From CS1-C013 sp964353745 (lineage in GTDB: Archaea > Aenigmatarchaeota > Aenigmatarchaeia > Aenigmatarchaeales > Aenigmatarchaeaceae): 48,349 nt of DNA. The first letter of the stretch is position 1, and each line of letters starts with the position of its first letter. A program made the translations under genes and the position numbers. A model generated the notes under the pieces. That model searched no databases. It was not told the DNA's origin and saw only the letters and a program-made list of their open reading frames with translations. Shown piece after piece: positions 21,390 through 29,806 of the stretch. The stretch spans positions 1-48,349 of the forward strand of contig CAYGWD010000005.1 in NCBI GenBank assembly GCA_964353745.1, given 5' to 3'.

Positions 21390-22382
21390 ATGAAGCTGGG
21401 ATTGTTTAGCAACAACGAACCTTTTTACAAAAAAGAGACTAAGAAGATAATCGAGATTTTAAAAAATTATAATCTAGAATTCGAGCTTTTTGAGAATGCA
21501 AAAAAAGCTAAATGCGATGTTCTGATAGTTGTCGGCGGCGATGGAACAGTTTTGAAAGTTGTCAGGGAACTGAAAAAACAAATACCTCTTTTGGGCGTGA
21601 GCAAGGAGGGAAGGTTCCTGCCTGAAATAGAATTTGACGAGTTCGAGATTTCACTGAAAAAACTTCTAAAAAGAGAATATAAGATAGAAGAAAGGATGAG
21701 GTTAACTTGCGAGGTGGACGGTCTGAAACTTCCAAGCGCGCTGAATGATATTGTTATAACAAACTCCAAAGGAGGAGGGGTGATCAGGTACTCTTTGAAA
21801 ATTGACGATAAACTTGTCTGGAGGGACAGTGGGGATGGCGTCATTGTTTCCACTCCGACTGGTTCCACTGCCTATTCTTTATCAGCAGGAGGACCGATAG
21901 TGATTGAGAATGCTGACACATTTTCTATAGTTCCCATTTGCTCTATAAGCAATAACAAACCTTTGATAATTAATGACAGCAGCATTATATCCATAGTCGA
22001 CATTTTCTCGAATGTTGGTTGCGATATTGTCATAGACGGCCAATACAGGACTAAGGTAAACAAAAAAACTTTAAGAATAAGAAAGGTTAAAAATCCTGCT
22101 TTGTTCATCAGGTTCAGCGACAAGTATCTAAAGATATTTGGAAAGTTAAGAGAAAAAGCAGAGAGAGTGATACTGCCTAAGGATGCCCCACCCTCTGCCA
22201 AGTTCATTTTCAAACTACTAAGTTATGAGGGAGCACTGACGCAAAAAGAAATAATAGCCGAAACCGAGCTCCCTGGTAGGACAGTGAGAAATGCTTTGAA
22301 TTACTTGATAAACAATGAGATAATACAAAAAAGAATAATTCTTAAAGACACCAGACAGGCCATTTATTTCATTTCCGAGTAA
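21390..22382 (+). CDS. nadK: NAD kinase fused to a C-terminal winged helix
   Basis: A 330-residue protein. Residues 1-255 are an ATP-NAD kinase: VVGGDGTVLKVV (GGDGT at 49-53), LNDIVITNSKGGGVIRYS, SGDGVIVSTPTGSTAYSLSA and NKPLIINDSS. It phosphorylates NAD to NADP. Residues ~270-330 (FIFKLLSYEGALTQKEIIAE, then LPGRTVRNALNYLINNEIIQ) form a winged helix of the MarR/TrmB type, an unusual addition to a metabolic kinase. A second, smaller NAD kinase lies at 28250. The 3' end overlaps nadD by 19 bases (converging). The kinase call is firm; the function of the fused domain is unknown. Confidence 0.92.
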   Translation: MKLGLFSNNEPFYKKETKKIIEILKNYNLEFELFENAKKAKCDVLIVVGGDGTVLKVVRELKKQIPLLGVSKEGRFLPEIEFDEFEISLKKLLKREYKIEERMRLTCEVDGLKLPSALNDIVITNSKGGGVIRYSLKIDDKLVWRDSGDGVIVSTPTGSTAYSLSAGGPIVIENADTFSIVPICSISNNKPLIINDSSIISIVDIFSNVGCDIVIDGQYRTKVNKKTLRIRKVKNPALFIRFSDKYLKIFGKLREKAERVILPKDAPPSAKFIFKLLSYEGALTQKEIIAETELPGRTVRNALNYLINNEIIQKRIILKDTRQAIYFISE

Positions 22383-22942
22383 AGATTGTGCTCTTTTATA
22401 TAATCTATAACAGATTTAGTTGTCAAACCTTCAATAGATTTTCCTTCTCTTAATAGTTTTTTAATTTCAGTGCTAGATTTATCTGAAACCTTTATGTCTT
22501 CTAAAAGAATTGAATTTTCTGGAATTTCTGTTGGTTTTTTATTGTTCCTAGGGATTAACACTAATTTTGCTAGTTTAACAAGTTCGTTAGGTTCCTTCCA
22601 TTTGTTGAATGTTTCTATGACGTCGGCTCCCATAATCCAGTAAATCTCCATATCAGGATTTTCTTTCAAAAGACCTCTTACTGTGTCAATTGTGTAGCTG
22701 GTGCCTTTCCTCCTCTCCTCATAATCAGAAACTTTCATTCTATTTTCTTTAACATCATTCAAAGCAAGTTCTATCATCCTGTATCTGTGAGAAAAATTTT
22801 CTATTTTTTTGTTGAAAACATGGTTGTAGCATGGCATTAACCATACCTCTTCCAATTCCAATCTTATCAGGGCTTCTTTGCCCATTTCTATGTGTCCGTA
22901 GTGGATCGGGTCAAACGCTCCACCGATTATCCCCAATTTCAT
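22364..22942 (-). CDS. nadD: Nicotinate-nucleotide adenylyltransferase
   Basis: A 192-residue nucleotidylyltransferase of the bacterial NadD type: GIIGGAFDPIHYGHIEMGKE (HxGH motif), IMGADVIETFNKWK and KVSDKSSTEIKKLL. It makes nicotinate adenine dinucleotide from NaMN and ATP, the step between pncB and nadE. It starts four bases after the radical SAM gene at 22947, so it is the last gene of that leftward operon rather than part of the rightward pncB operon. Most archaea use the distinct NadM enzyme; a bacterial-type NadD suggests transfer or a DPANN-specific choice. Confidence 0.92.
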   Translation of the reverse strand: MKLGIIGGAFDPIHYGHIEMGKEALIRLELEEVWLMPCYNHVFNKKIENFSHRYRMIELALNDVKENRMKVSDYEERRKGTSYTIDTVRGLLKENPDMEIYWIMGADVIETFNKWKEPNELVKLAKLVLIPRNNKKPTEIPENSILLEDIKVSDKSSTEIKKLLREGKSIEGLTTKSVIDYIKEHNLYSEMK

Positions 22943-22946
22943 GAAA

Positions 22947-23801
22947 TCACATTATCAATGATGCCTGATGCTTCCATGAGTAGTACAAATGATTGTCCGG
23001 AAAGAACATCACGCTCCTCAGAGAATATCCTTTCTCTTCATTTTCTGGGTAAGTGTATGTGCAAACATTTAGGAAATTGTTATTCTGTGCCTTATAGGAA
23101 TAGACAGGAGGCCCCCAAGGCAATGTCAAAAGCTTTTCAGATCCGCTCTTTTCAAGAAATTCTCTGGCAACCTTTATTGGCACAAAATGTTGTTTTGACC
23201 AATCGTTCTCCTTTGAAGAATAGCTACAGTATTTTTCAGGTATTACTGAAAGTTGTCTAACTATGACCTGTTTTGCTTCATTCTCTGCTGCCCAATCAAG
23301 ATATTTTTTTATTTCTTCATCGTTATCAATATAATTCTTTAATAATATTACTGACAGTCTGGGCACTATTTCATTTTCATTAAGAATCTTTACCTTTTCC
23401 GCTGTTCTCGTACAACCTCCCATTACTTCTTTGTTCAATTCCTCGTCATAATGTGCCCTGCTTATCATTACATTGGTTAATCCGGCTTTTGCATACTCTC
23501 TGACCGAACGACCATCCAAAAGAGTTCCATTTGTATGAATGTCAATCTTTCCGAAGTAATTTTTTAAAAATTTTATTAGATTGGTTGTTTTTTCAAAGCC
23601 ATAGGTTAAAGGTTCTCCGCCACCGGATATGGAGACGGTTTGGGCTCCTCCCTTTATAGCATAGTCAACAGAAGCCTTTAGTTTGTAAAAGTCTAAATCT
23701 TCTGCTTCTTTTATCGTGAACGTGCTTTTCTTTATACAGAACTTGCAATCAAGGTTGCAATTTATTATTTTTGGCACAACGGCCATTGTCTGAACTTTCA
23801 T
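22947..23801 (-). CDS. Radical SAM protein (paralogue of 24721)
   Basis: A ~284-residue radical SAM enzyme without an extra SPASM domain. The [4Fe-4S]-binding C-x3-C-x2-C is at residues 15, 19 and 22 (NCNLDCKFCIKK), with the SAM motif VSISGGGEPLTYGF. It ends with NVCTYTYPE and VMFFPDNHLYYSWKHQASL. The same late N-V-C, F-F-P-D-x-H-L-x-Y and W residues recur in the partner at 24721. The start at 23801 gives an ATGA overlap with the aminotransferase. The substrate is not recognisable; the gene order (rSAM, aminotransferase, rSAM, nadD) suggests joint synthesis or modification of one compound. Confidence 0.85.
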   Translation of the reverse strand: MKVQTMAVVPKIINCNLDCKFCIKKSTFTIKEAEDLDFYKLKASVDYAIKGGAQTVSISGGGEPLTYGFEKTTNLIKFLKNYFGKIDIHTNGTLLDGRSVREYAKAGLTNVMISRAHYDEELNKEVMGGCTRTAEKVKILNENEIVPRLSVILLKNYIDNDEEIKKYLDWAAENEAKQVIVRQLSVIPEKYCSYSSKENDWSKQHFVPIKVAREFLEKSGSEKLLTLPWGPPVYSYKAQNNNFLNVCTYTYPENEEKGYSLRSVMFFPDNHLYYSWKHQASLIM

Positions 23802-24724
23802 TCTCTCGTCTCCTTTTCCAAGAAGTATGGAGTTAGACAAAATCTGTAGCAATCTCCTCTTTTAAATTGTTCGAATGAATCCGGATTAGAAATTTTATCC
23901 ATGTATCCAAGAATTACAACATCGCTTGGTTTCATATTGAGTTTAAAATCTCTGTTGATGTCATCAATAATCATTTTTTGAAGAGGTCTGTATTTTTTAT
24001 AAAAATACTCTGGATTGAACTCAGAAAGAATCTTGTCCACTATAATGAGGGAAAGCATGTTCTTAAACCAGATATTGCCTTCTAAAGATTCTAATTTTTC
24101 CTTTGAAAACGTAAAACCAATCCTATAGTAAAAAAGACCAAAAGGCTTGCTGAATGAAGAAAGAACCGCTATGATATTAGGATGGCTGATGTCGAATGTA
24201 TGAATTTTAGTCAAACCAACATAACTACAGTCCATTACAACTTTGTGACCAGCTTCACAAATTTTTCTTATGGCATCATCGGGAACTATGTTTCCATTTA
24301 TGGCTGACGGATTTGAAATAAACCAAACTCCTTTCTCAAGATCTTTTGGGTCCTTTTTAGTATCAATCTCAACAATCCTGAGATTAATGCTTCTTGAGTA
24401 TTCTTTATAACCTTCATACTCACCGTTTAAAACGTAGATTATCGTGTTTGGATTTTTTGTTTTAAGATAAACCAATAGGTGGAAGATTGCCTCGCTTGAA
24501 CCGTTTGTTACATATTTGTATTTAAAATTCTCAAGGTGCGGAAGTATGCTAGAATAGGATTTTACGTACTTGTCAATTATTGGAAAATGAAAGTCATCTA
24601 ACTTTGGGAATATTGACTTTAGGAATATTTCATGCGGAAACTCTCCTGTTACATCGTCTATGATTTTCCTTATTTCAGGAAAATAATAGGAATAGACAGA
24701 TTTTATTGTTTTTAGCTTGTTCAT
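23798..24724 (-). CDS. PLP aminotransferase-like protein, short
   Basis: A 308-residue fold-type I PLP protein. YVTNGSSEAIFHLLVYL is the cofactor phosphate region, FISNPSAINGNIVPDDAI the substrate/PLP loop, KVVMDCSYVGLT carries the PLP-contacting Asp and Tyr, and Lys193 in SSFSKPFGLFYYRIGF is the Schiff-base lysine. It is shorter than usual class I/II aminotransferases (380-400), mainly at the C-terminal small domain. It is coupled by ATGA overlaps to radical SAM genes on both sides, so all three products are made together. Transamination, decarboxylation or C-C bond chemistry are all open. Confidence 0.82.
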   Translation of the reverse strand: MNKLKTIKSVYSYYFPEIRKIIDDVTGEFPHEIFLKSIFPKLDDFHFPIIDKYVKSYSSILPHLENFKYKYVTNGSSEAIFHLLVYLKTKNPNTIIYVLNGEYEGYKEYSRSINLRIVEIDTKKDPKDLEKGVWFISNPSAINGNIVPDDAIRKICEAGHKVVMDCSYVGLTKIHTFDISHPNIIAVLSSFSKPFGLFYYRIGFTFSKEKLESLEGNIWFKNMLSLIIVDKILSEFNPEYFYKKYRPLQKMIIDDINRDFKLNMKPSDVVILGYMDKISNPDSFEQFKRGDCYRFCLTPYFLEKETRE

Positions 24725-25593
24725 AACAAAACAGCCCCTCTGAATTGCCAGTCATACCTTAGATGTCCGTCTGGAAAGAAAATAAGTTGCCTGACATTTT
24801 CCGTTAAGGGCTCTAAAGTTAAGGCGTTGGTCAAGCAAACATTTTGGTCATTAAAATCATAGATTACTGCTTCATGCTCTAAGGTTGCAAGTCTATTTGC
24901 ATTCTTATCAAAAAATGATTTTATGGTTTCCAAGTCTTTCTTATCAAGAGCGCGATTCTTTACCCATTCAGAAACTTTTTTATTTTCAGAAAACAAGGGT
25001 CTGGCTAGTTGTCGAAGAGTTAATTGATATGCTTTCCATTCCTTGGCATTATTTATTAGTTTTATAATTTCGTATATGGAATCTATGTAACCCCTTATCA
25101 AGACACAGCTTAATCTTACGGAAAAGCCGATTCCATGCAGTTTTTTGATTAAATTTTCTAAATCTATGTATTTTTCATCAGGGGTAAAAATTTCGCTATT
25201 TTTTAAAGGATTATAGTGAGCTATTGATATTGATATGATGTCAAGCCCTTTTTCATGCCATTCCTTCAGATAAGGTTCATATTTCCCAAATTCTCTTTCT
25301 AGGATTATACCATTGGTCTGCAACTCAATTATAGGAAAGCTAAACTCTCTTAAGTTTTCTAGGAACTTTGTTATTTTTTCAGGATGCAAGGTTGGTTCGC
25401 CCTTTCCAGTTATTAAGACAGTTGTAACACCTTTTTTCTCTGCAAGCAAACAAGCTTTTTTAAAATTTCTCCAGTTGACCTTCGGTTCCAAATCGTTTGC
25501 TCCTTGCTTTGGAGTCATCTTAGAAATGCAGTAAGGGCACTTTGCATTGCATGTTGTTGATCCGCTTAATATAGTAAAAATTTCAATGTTCAT
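24721..25593 (-). CDS. Radical SAM protein (first gene of the operon)
   Basis: A ~290-residue radical SAM enzyme. The cluster motif is again at residues 15, 19 and 22 (TTCNAKCPYCISK), with VLITGKGEPTLHPEKI as SAM motif, ISIAHYNPLKNSEIF in the barrel, LRQLARP later, and the C-terminal NVCLT and LIFFPDGHLRYDWQFRGAVL shared with 22947. I start at the ATG at 25593 because the longer frame to 25650 adds an unrelated leader and the cluster then aligns exactly with the paralogue. It is divergent from pncB across a 146-base region. Confidence 0.85.
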   Translation of the reverse strand: MNIEIFTILSGSTTCNAKCPYCISKMTPKQGANDLEPKVNWRNFKKACLLAEKKGVTTVLITGKGEPTLHPEKITKFLENLREFSFPIIELQTNGIILEREFGKYEPYLKEWHEKGLDIISISIAHYNPLKNSEIFTPDEKYIDLENLIKKLHGIGFSVRLSCVLIRGYIDSIYEIIKLINNAKEWKAYQLTLRQLARPLFSENKKVSEWVKNRALDKKDLETIKSFFDKNANRLATLEHEAVIYDFNDQNVCLTNALTLEPLTENVRQLIFFPDGHLRYDWQFRGAVLL

Positions 25594-25739
25594 TTTTCTC
25601 ACTAATACAAATTTTGTCTTATTAATTGACCTAAGAATCGAAATAGGCAAAAAAATACCAAATATACGAATAGCAGAAAAAATTTCCTCTTTCTATTCTG
25701 AGGTAAACATGCTATTACAATTCTTAATTAGGTGATGAA
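25594..25739. promoter_or_regulatory. Divergent promoter region, rSAM operon and NAD operon
   Basis: This 146-base gap separates the leftward radical SAM/aminotransferase/nadD operon from the rightward pncB/pncA/nadE/nadK operon, so a single regulator could control both. The pncB side ends with TTAGGTGATGAA, a strong Shine-Dalgarno site. I see no clear palindrome. Confidence 0.5.
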
Positions 25740-26936
25740 ATGAAACTTGCTATCGCGACTGAAGAAGAAATCTTAAGGGGAGAGTCAACAGACCAATACT
25801 TCTTAACAGCGATGAAGGTCTTGGAAAGAAAAAATTGCAATCCGCATGTTGTGATGGAAGCCACTGTAAAAAGTTTTCCTGATGCAAGATACAAGTTTGG
25901 TGTGATGAGTGGTATAGATGATGTGGCGTACTTGCTAGAAGGCAAATCTGTTAATGTTTATTCAATGAGAGACGGTGACATATTCTTTCTCAACGAACCT
26001 GTTCTACAGATAGAAGGTGATTACAGGGATTTTGGAATTTATGAAAATTCAATTTTGGGTTTTATTTCAAAACCTTCTGGCATAGCTACCAAGGCAGCTA
26101 GGGTGAGGATAGCTGCTGGTAACAAGGACCTGATGAGTTTTGGAACCAGAAGAGTTGCCCCTCAGGATGTCATAATGTCTGAAAGAGCTACACTTACAGG
26201 AGGTTTTGATTCGACTTCCAATGTTCTGGCTGCTAAAAAGCTTGGCGTAAGGGCGGTAGGGACAATGCCCCACATCTTGTTGTTGAGTTATTCTAATGGT
26301 TTTGGAGACTGTGAATCAGCTTTTAAAGCCTTTGACGAAGAGGCAGAAAAAGACATACCGAGGATAGCTCTGGTTGACACTTATGGCTCTCCCAAAGAGG
26401 AGACTCTAAAGGCTTTGAAAATCATGGGAAAAAATCTGCAAGGGATAAGAATTGATTCTGGAGACCTGAAAAAAATAGGCGACGAATTGAGATGGGAACT
26501 AGATATCAGAGGAAGAAAAGACGTCAAACTTTTTGCAAGTGGTGGTTTGGACGAATACAGAGTAAAGGAGATAGCAGAAATTTATGATGGTTTTGGTGTT
26601 GGCACTAAAATCGCAGACGCACCAACCTTAGACTTTGCATTAAAGGGTATAGAGATAGACAGAGAACCTAAAGCAAAGGTAGGAAATTATTCTGGGGCAA
26701 AATCCGTTTATAGAAAGGATTTCTTTGACACTGTAAAACTAAGAAAGGCTGCTGCTCCAGAAGGCTACGAGTCAATGCTCAAACCATTGATAATAAACGG
26801 AAAGATTGTGAGAGAACCTGAACATGTGTATGATGCTAGAAAAAGATTTCTTGAAAACTTGGAAAAGATGCCACAGTATTTGAAAAACCTTGATGGCATC
26901 TACGAGAACAGGGTAAAATATGTGGGGGGTGATTGA
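25740..26936 (+). CDS. pncB: Nicotinate phosphoribosyltransferase
   Basis: A 398-residue archaeal-type NAPRTase that makes NaMN from nicotinate and PRPP. Visible are STDQYFLTAMKVLE near the N-terminus, FGTRRVAPQDV, FDSTSNVLAAKKLG, GTMPHILLLSY and the barrel end IRIDSGDLKKIGDEL and FASGGLDEYRV. Length and motifs are typical. GGTGAT precedes the ATG. It is the first gene of a tight four-gene operon for NAD salvage. Confidence 0.93.
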   Translation: MKLAIATEEEILRGESTDQYFLTAMKVLERKNCNPHVVMEATVKSFPDARYKFGVMSGIDDVAYLLEGKSVNVYSMRDGDIFFLNEPVLQIEGDYRDFGIYENSILGFISKPSGIATKAARVRIAAGNKDLMSFGTRRVAPQDVIMSERATLTGGFDSTSNVLAAKKLGVRAVGTMPHILLLSYSNGFGDCESAFKAFDEEAEKDIPRIALVDTYGSPKEETLKALKIMGKNLQGIRIDSGDLKKIGDELRWELDIRGRKDVKLFASGGLDEYRVKEIAEIYDGFGVGTKIADAPTLDFALKGIEIDREPKAKVGNYSGAKSVYRKDFFDTVKLRKAAAPEGYESMLKPLIINGKIVREPEHVYDARKRFLENLEKMPQYLKNLDGIYENRVKYVGGD

Positions 26937-27500
26937 ATGAGAGAAGCTGTTTTGGTGATTGACATGTTGAACGACTTTGTCAACGGCAGTCTAAAGTGCG
27001 AAAGGGCCCAGTTGATAATTCCGAACATACAAAAGTTGAATTCAGCTGCTAGAAAAAACGAAATTGGCGTCATTTATCTGAATGATGCACACTTTAAATC
27101 TGACTATGAGAACAAGAGGTGGGGAATTCATGCATTGAAAGGAACAGCGGGAGCTGAGGTTATAGAAGAACTCAGGCCTAGGAAGACTGATTATGTGATA
27201 GAGAAGAAAACTTATAGCGGTTTTCATGAGACTAGTTTAGACTCTTTGTTGAGAAGTTTGAAAGTTGAAACACTCTATTTAACAGGTTTGCACACGAACG
27301 TTTGCGCTAGGCACACTGCAGCAGATGCTTTTTTCAGAGGCTATAATGTTGTTGCAGTTGAAGATGGGTTGCAAGCATTCACAGAGAAGGATCACAGAGA
27401 TGGTCTGGAATATTTGAAGTTTGCTTATGCGGCTGAAGTGAAGAAGACATATGAGATCATAAAGAAATGGGAGGTTGAGAAAAATGCTAAACCTTCCTAA
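26937..27500 (+). CDS. pncA: Nicotinamidase (isochorismatase family)
   Basis: A 187-residue hydrolase turning nicotinamide into nicotinate. The catalytic triad is present: Asp in VLVIDMLNDFV, Lys in YVIEKKTYSGF, Cys in LHTNVCARHTAADAFFRGY. Asp and His residues that bind metal in nicotinamidases (NDAHFKSD) are also visible. It starts directly after the pncB stop. Its 3' end overlaps nadE by 17 bases. Context makes the nicotinamidase call stronger than generic isochorismatase-fold hydrolase. Confidence 0.92.
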   Translation: MREAVLVIDMLNDFVNGSLKCERAQLIIPNIQKLNSAARKNEIGVIYLNDAHFKSDYENKRWGIHALKGTAGAEVIEELRPRKTDYVIEKKTYSGFHETSLDSLLRSLKVETLYLTGLHTNVCARHTAADAFFRGYNVVAVEDGLQAFTEKDHRDGLEYLKFAYAAEVKKTYEIIKKWEVEKNAKPS

Positions 27501-28263
27501 ACTTGATTTAAAGAAGACAGAGAAGAGCATAGAAGACTTTATCAGAGAATCCGTAGAAAAAAGCAAAACAGATGGAGTTGTTCTTGGAATCAGTGGCGGT
27601 TTGGACTCTGCTTGCGTTGCTTCCTTATCTTCTAGAGCAATTGGACCTAAAAGTGTCTTAGGAATTTTAATGCCTGACGGGAAACAGGATATGGCAGACG
27701 CGTTTGACGTTGTGAAGCAATCCAAGATAAACTATAGAGTTAAACCCATTACACCAGTCATTGATGCATTCAGAGAAACATTAGGTGTGAATGATGGTGA
27801 AAAATTAGAGCTGGGGAATATTAAAGCAAGAACAAGGATGATAAATCTTTACTATTATGCAAACAAAGAGAACAAATTAGTTGCAGGTACAGGAGATAAA
27901 TCAGAAAGCCTTGTTGGTTACTTCACAAAATATGGAGACGGCGGAGTTGATATCCTACCTATAGGAAATTTATACAAAACTCACGTCAGGAATCTGTCAA
28001 GAGAAATAGGAGTTCCAGAAAAAATAGTTAAAAAGCCTTCATCTCCAGGACTTTGGAAAGGTCAGACAGCAGAAGATGAATTGGGAATCAAGTACGAAAC
28101 ACTTGACCATATACTTTTCAGTTTGGTTGATAAAGGTTTGCCGGTTGAAGAAATTGACTATGATAGAAAGACTGTTGAGTATGTTGATAGTTTAGTTAAA
28201 AGAAGCTCTCACAAAAGAGACCCTCTTCCAAAAGCTGAGGTGATCTATTGTGAAAGACCATGA
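27484..28263 (+). CDS. nadE: NAD synthetase (ammonia-dependent)
   Basis: A ~259-residue N-type ATP pyrophosphatase. VVLGISGGLDSACVASL is the PP-loop, LVAGTGDKSESLVGYFTKYG the family signature, and KPSSPGLWKGQTAEDELG the C-terminal substrate lid. No glutaminase domain, so it uses free ammonia. It converts nicotinate adenine dinucleotide to NAD. I start at the ATG at 27484 with GGAGGT eight bases ahead, inside the end of pncA; the TTG at 27475 is less likely. Confidence 0.94.
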   Translation: MLNLPKLDLKKTEKSIEDFIRESVEKSKTDGVVLGISGGLDSACVASLSSRAIGPKSVLGILMPDGKQDMADAFDVVKQSKINYRVKPITPVIDAFRETLGVNDGEKLELGNIKARTRMINLYYYANKENKLVAGTGDKSESLVGYFTKYGDGGVDILPIGNLYKTHVRNLSREIGVPEKIVKKPSSPGLWKGQTAEDELGIKYETLDHILFSLVDKGLPVEEIDYDRKTVEYVDSLVKRSSHKRDPLPKAEVIYCERP

Positions 28264-29017
28264 ACTGCAGGGAATTTGGGCTGTCGGAAAAAAGGGAGTC
28301 GAAGACATAAGAAAGTCTATGGAAAAGGCAGGTTTAGTTTTAAATCCAAAAAATCCTGACATAGTTGTGGTTTTGGGAGGTGATGGCAGCATACTGAGAG
28401 CTAACAGAGAATTCCCAAATTCGAGCGTTCTGCCTGTTATAAAAGAAAGTTTTGGCGGTTTGGCGGATTTAAGATACAGTCAGTTTGATTATGCACTTGA
28501 GAAGGTTAGAAAAGGCGAATACAAGATTGAAGAAGTGCTAAGAGTAGAGGCTCAGTACAAGGATTTCAAGACTTGGGCAATGAATGAGGTTGCCATCTAT
28601 AGGGATGATGAGCAGTGCAATAGGATGAGAGTGTTTTCTGATGGCAAAGACTTGTATGAAAAGGAACTGATTGGAGACGGGATGATAGCTTGCACGGCCT
28701 CTGGTTCTACTGGATACTGCTATGCTGCTGGCGGTGAGGTTCTAGGCAAGACAGAGAGGAAGTTTGAGATCGTTCCTCTATATTGCAATTACATGGGAAA
28801 CGAGGTTGTTAATGGTAGAAGAGTGCTGACTAGGGTGACAGGAGGCAAGGTATTCTCTGAAGACAAAGAAGTTATCATTGCTTACAATAAAAAAATTAAA
28901 AACAAGATTGTTCCAGATAGCATACAAAATGAAAGAAGGTATTTTGATTTTGATGTGGGCGATGAGGTTATAATCAGAAGTTCAAAGGAAAATAGTAGAT
29001 TTGTAAGGATTTTGTAA
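28250..29017 (+). CDS. Second, divergent NAD kinase
   Basis: A 255-residue protein of the ATP-NAD kinase fold: VVVLGGDGSILRANREF (GGDGS at 43-47), AMNEVAIYRDDEQCNRM, GDGMIACTASGSTGYCYAAG. It lacks the winged helix of the kinase at 21390 and differs from it at many motif positions (ASGSTGY for PTGSTAY). It starts with GTG at 28250 behind GAGGTGAT, inside nadE (14-base overlap), so it ends the salvage operon. It may be the housekeeping NADP-forming enzyme, or prefer another substrate such as NADH or a nucleoside analogue. Confidence 0.85.
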   Translation: MKDHELQGIWAVGKKGVEDIRKSMEKAGLVLNPKNPDIVVVLGGDGSILRANREFPNSSVLPVIKESFGGLADLRYSQFDYALEKVRKGEYKIEEVLRVEAQYKDFKTWAMNEVAIYRDDEQCNRMRVFSDGKDLYEKELIGDGMIACTASGSTGYCYAAGGEVLGKTERKFEIVPLYCNYMGNEVVNGRRVLTRVTGGKVFSEDKEVIIAYNKKIKNKIVPDSIQNERRYFDFDVGDEVIIRSSKENSRFVRIL

Positions 29018-29094
29018 TAGAAATCTTTAAAATTAAGCTAACTAACTATAATTATGAAATATAATTCTGATTGTCAGTATAATATAAACAGAAT

Positions 29095-29718
29095 TTAATT
29101 ATCATCTTCTTTGAAGAAGACTTTCCATTTATTTTGTAGTTGTTGAATGTCATTTTCAAAGTCTTTTATTAGTTTATCATTATTGCTGGCTTTTTTCCAG
29201 TCGTTACGCTCTTCGGTACCTAATAGTTTTGAAATTCTATCTCTAAAGAATCTGGGGTATCCTATTTTGGTATCGATCAACCATTTGTAGTTATTTACTG
29301 CAATAAAAAGATATTTATTATTTTTACTAAATTCAGTTTTTATTTCATCTAATGTTAAAATCTTTTTTATTAGATTTTTCTCAGGTACTAATTCATCGAC
29401 AGACTTGTTAAATGGTAAAAAATGCATATGCGCATGAAATACTGTTTGGCCAGTAATACCATGTTCAAATATTACCACTTTTCCATAATTCTTACTCAAA
29501 AATGTCAATACTTTTTTGTACAATTCTTTTAATCTTGTAAATTGAATTTCTGATAACGCACCCATGCATGAAATGTGTTCCTTTGGAATGATTAATATAT
29601 GACCTTCAATAAGAGGATGAGCATCGCATACTATCCAAAAATATTCATCACTATAAAGGGTATATTTTAAACCAAATCCACCTTCACAATGAGGGCAACC
29701 TTTCTTATTTTTTTGCAT
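29095..29718 (-). CDS. HIT-family hydrolase with long C-terminal tail
   Basis: A ~207-residue protein. CPHCEGG near the N-terminus resembles the zinc-binding start of some HIT proteins. AHPLIEGHILIIPKEHIS and HGITGQTVFHAHMHFLPF carry the core, with the H-x-H-x-H catalytic triad in FHAHMHF. HIT enzymes split nucleoside phosphate links such as AP4A or AMP-lysine. About 85 residues follow the triad (FFRDRISKLLGTEERNDWKK), longer than usual. The ATG at 29718 is favoured by a CCTTAAATCTTGAATTT promoter 28 bases upstream, which resembles the element's cargo cassette. Confidence 0.85.
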   Translation of the reverse strand: MQKNKKGCPHCEGGFGLKYTLYSDEYFWIVCDAHPLIEGHILIIPKEHISCMGALSEIQFTRLKELYKKVLTFLSKNYGKVVIFEHGITGQTVFHAHMHFLPFNKSVDELVPEKNLIKKILTLDEIKTEFSKNNKYLFIAVNNYKWLIDTKIGYPRFFRDRISKLLGTEERNDWKKASNNDKLIKDFENDIQQLQNKWKVFFKEDDN

Positions 29719-29806
29719 ATTAAAATTATGTAAATTCAAGATTTAAGGGTTTGGTAGATAAAGTTCAAATATTAAGTAAGAATTATAACTATTATTGGGA
29801 CCAATT

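Noticed and set aside
22892..23260. 122-aa rightward frame
   Set aside because: Antisense to the radical SAM and nadD genes, with no family features.
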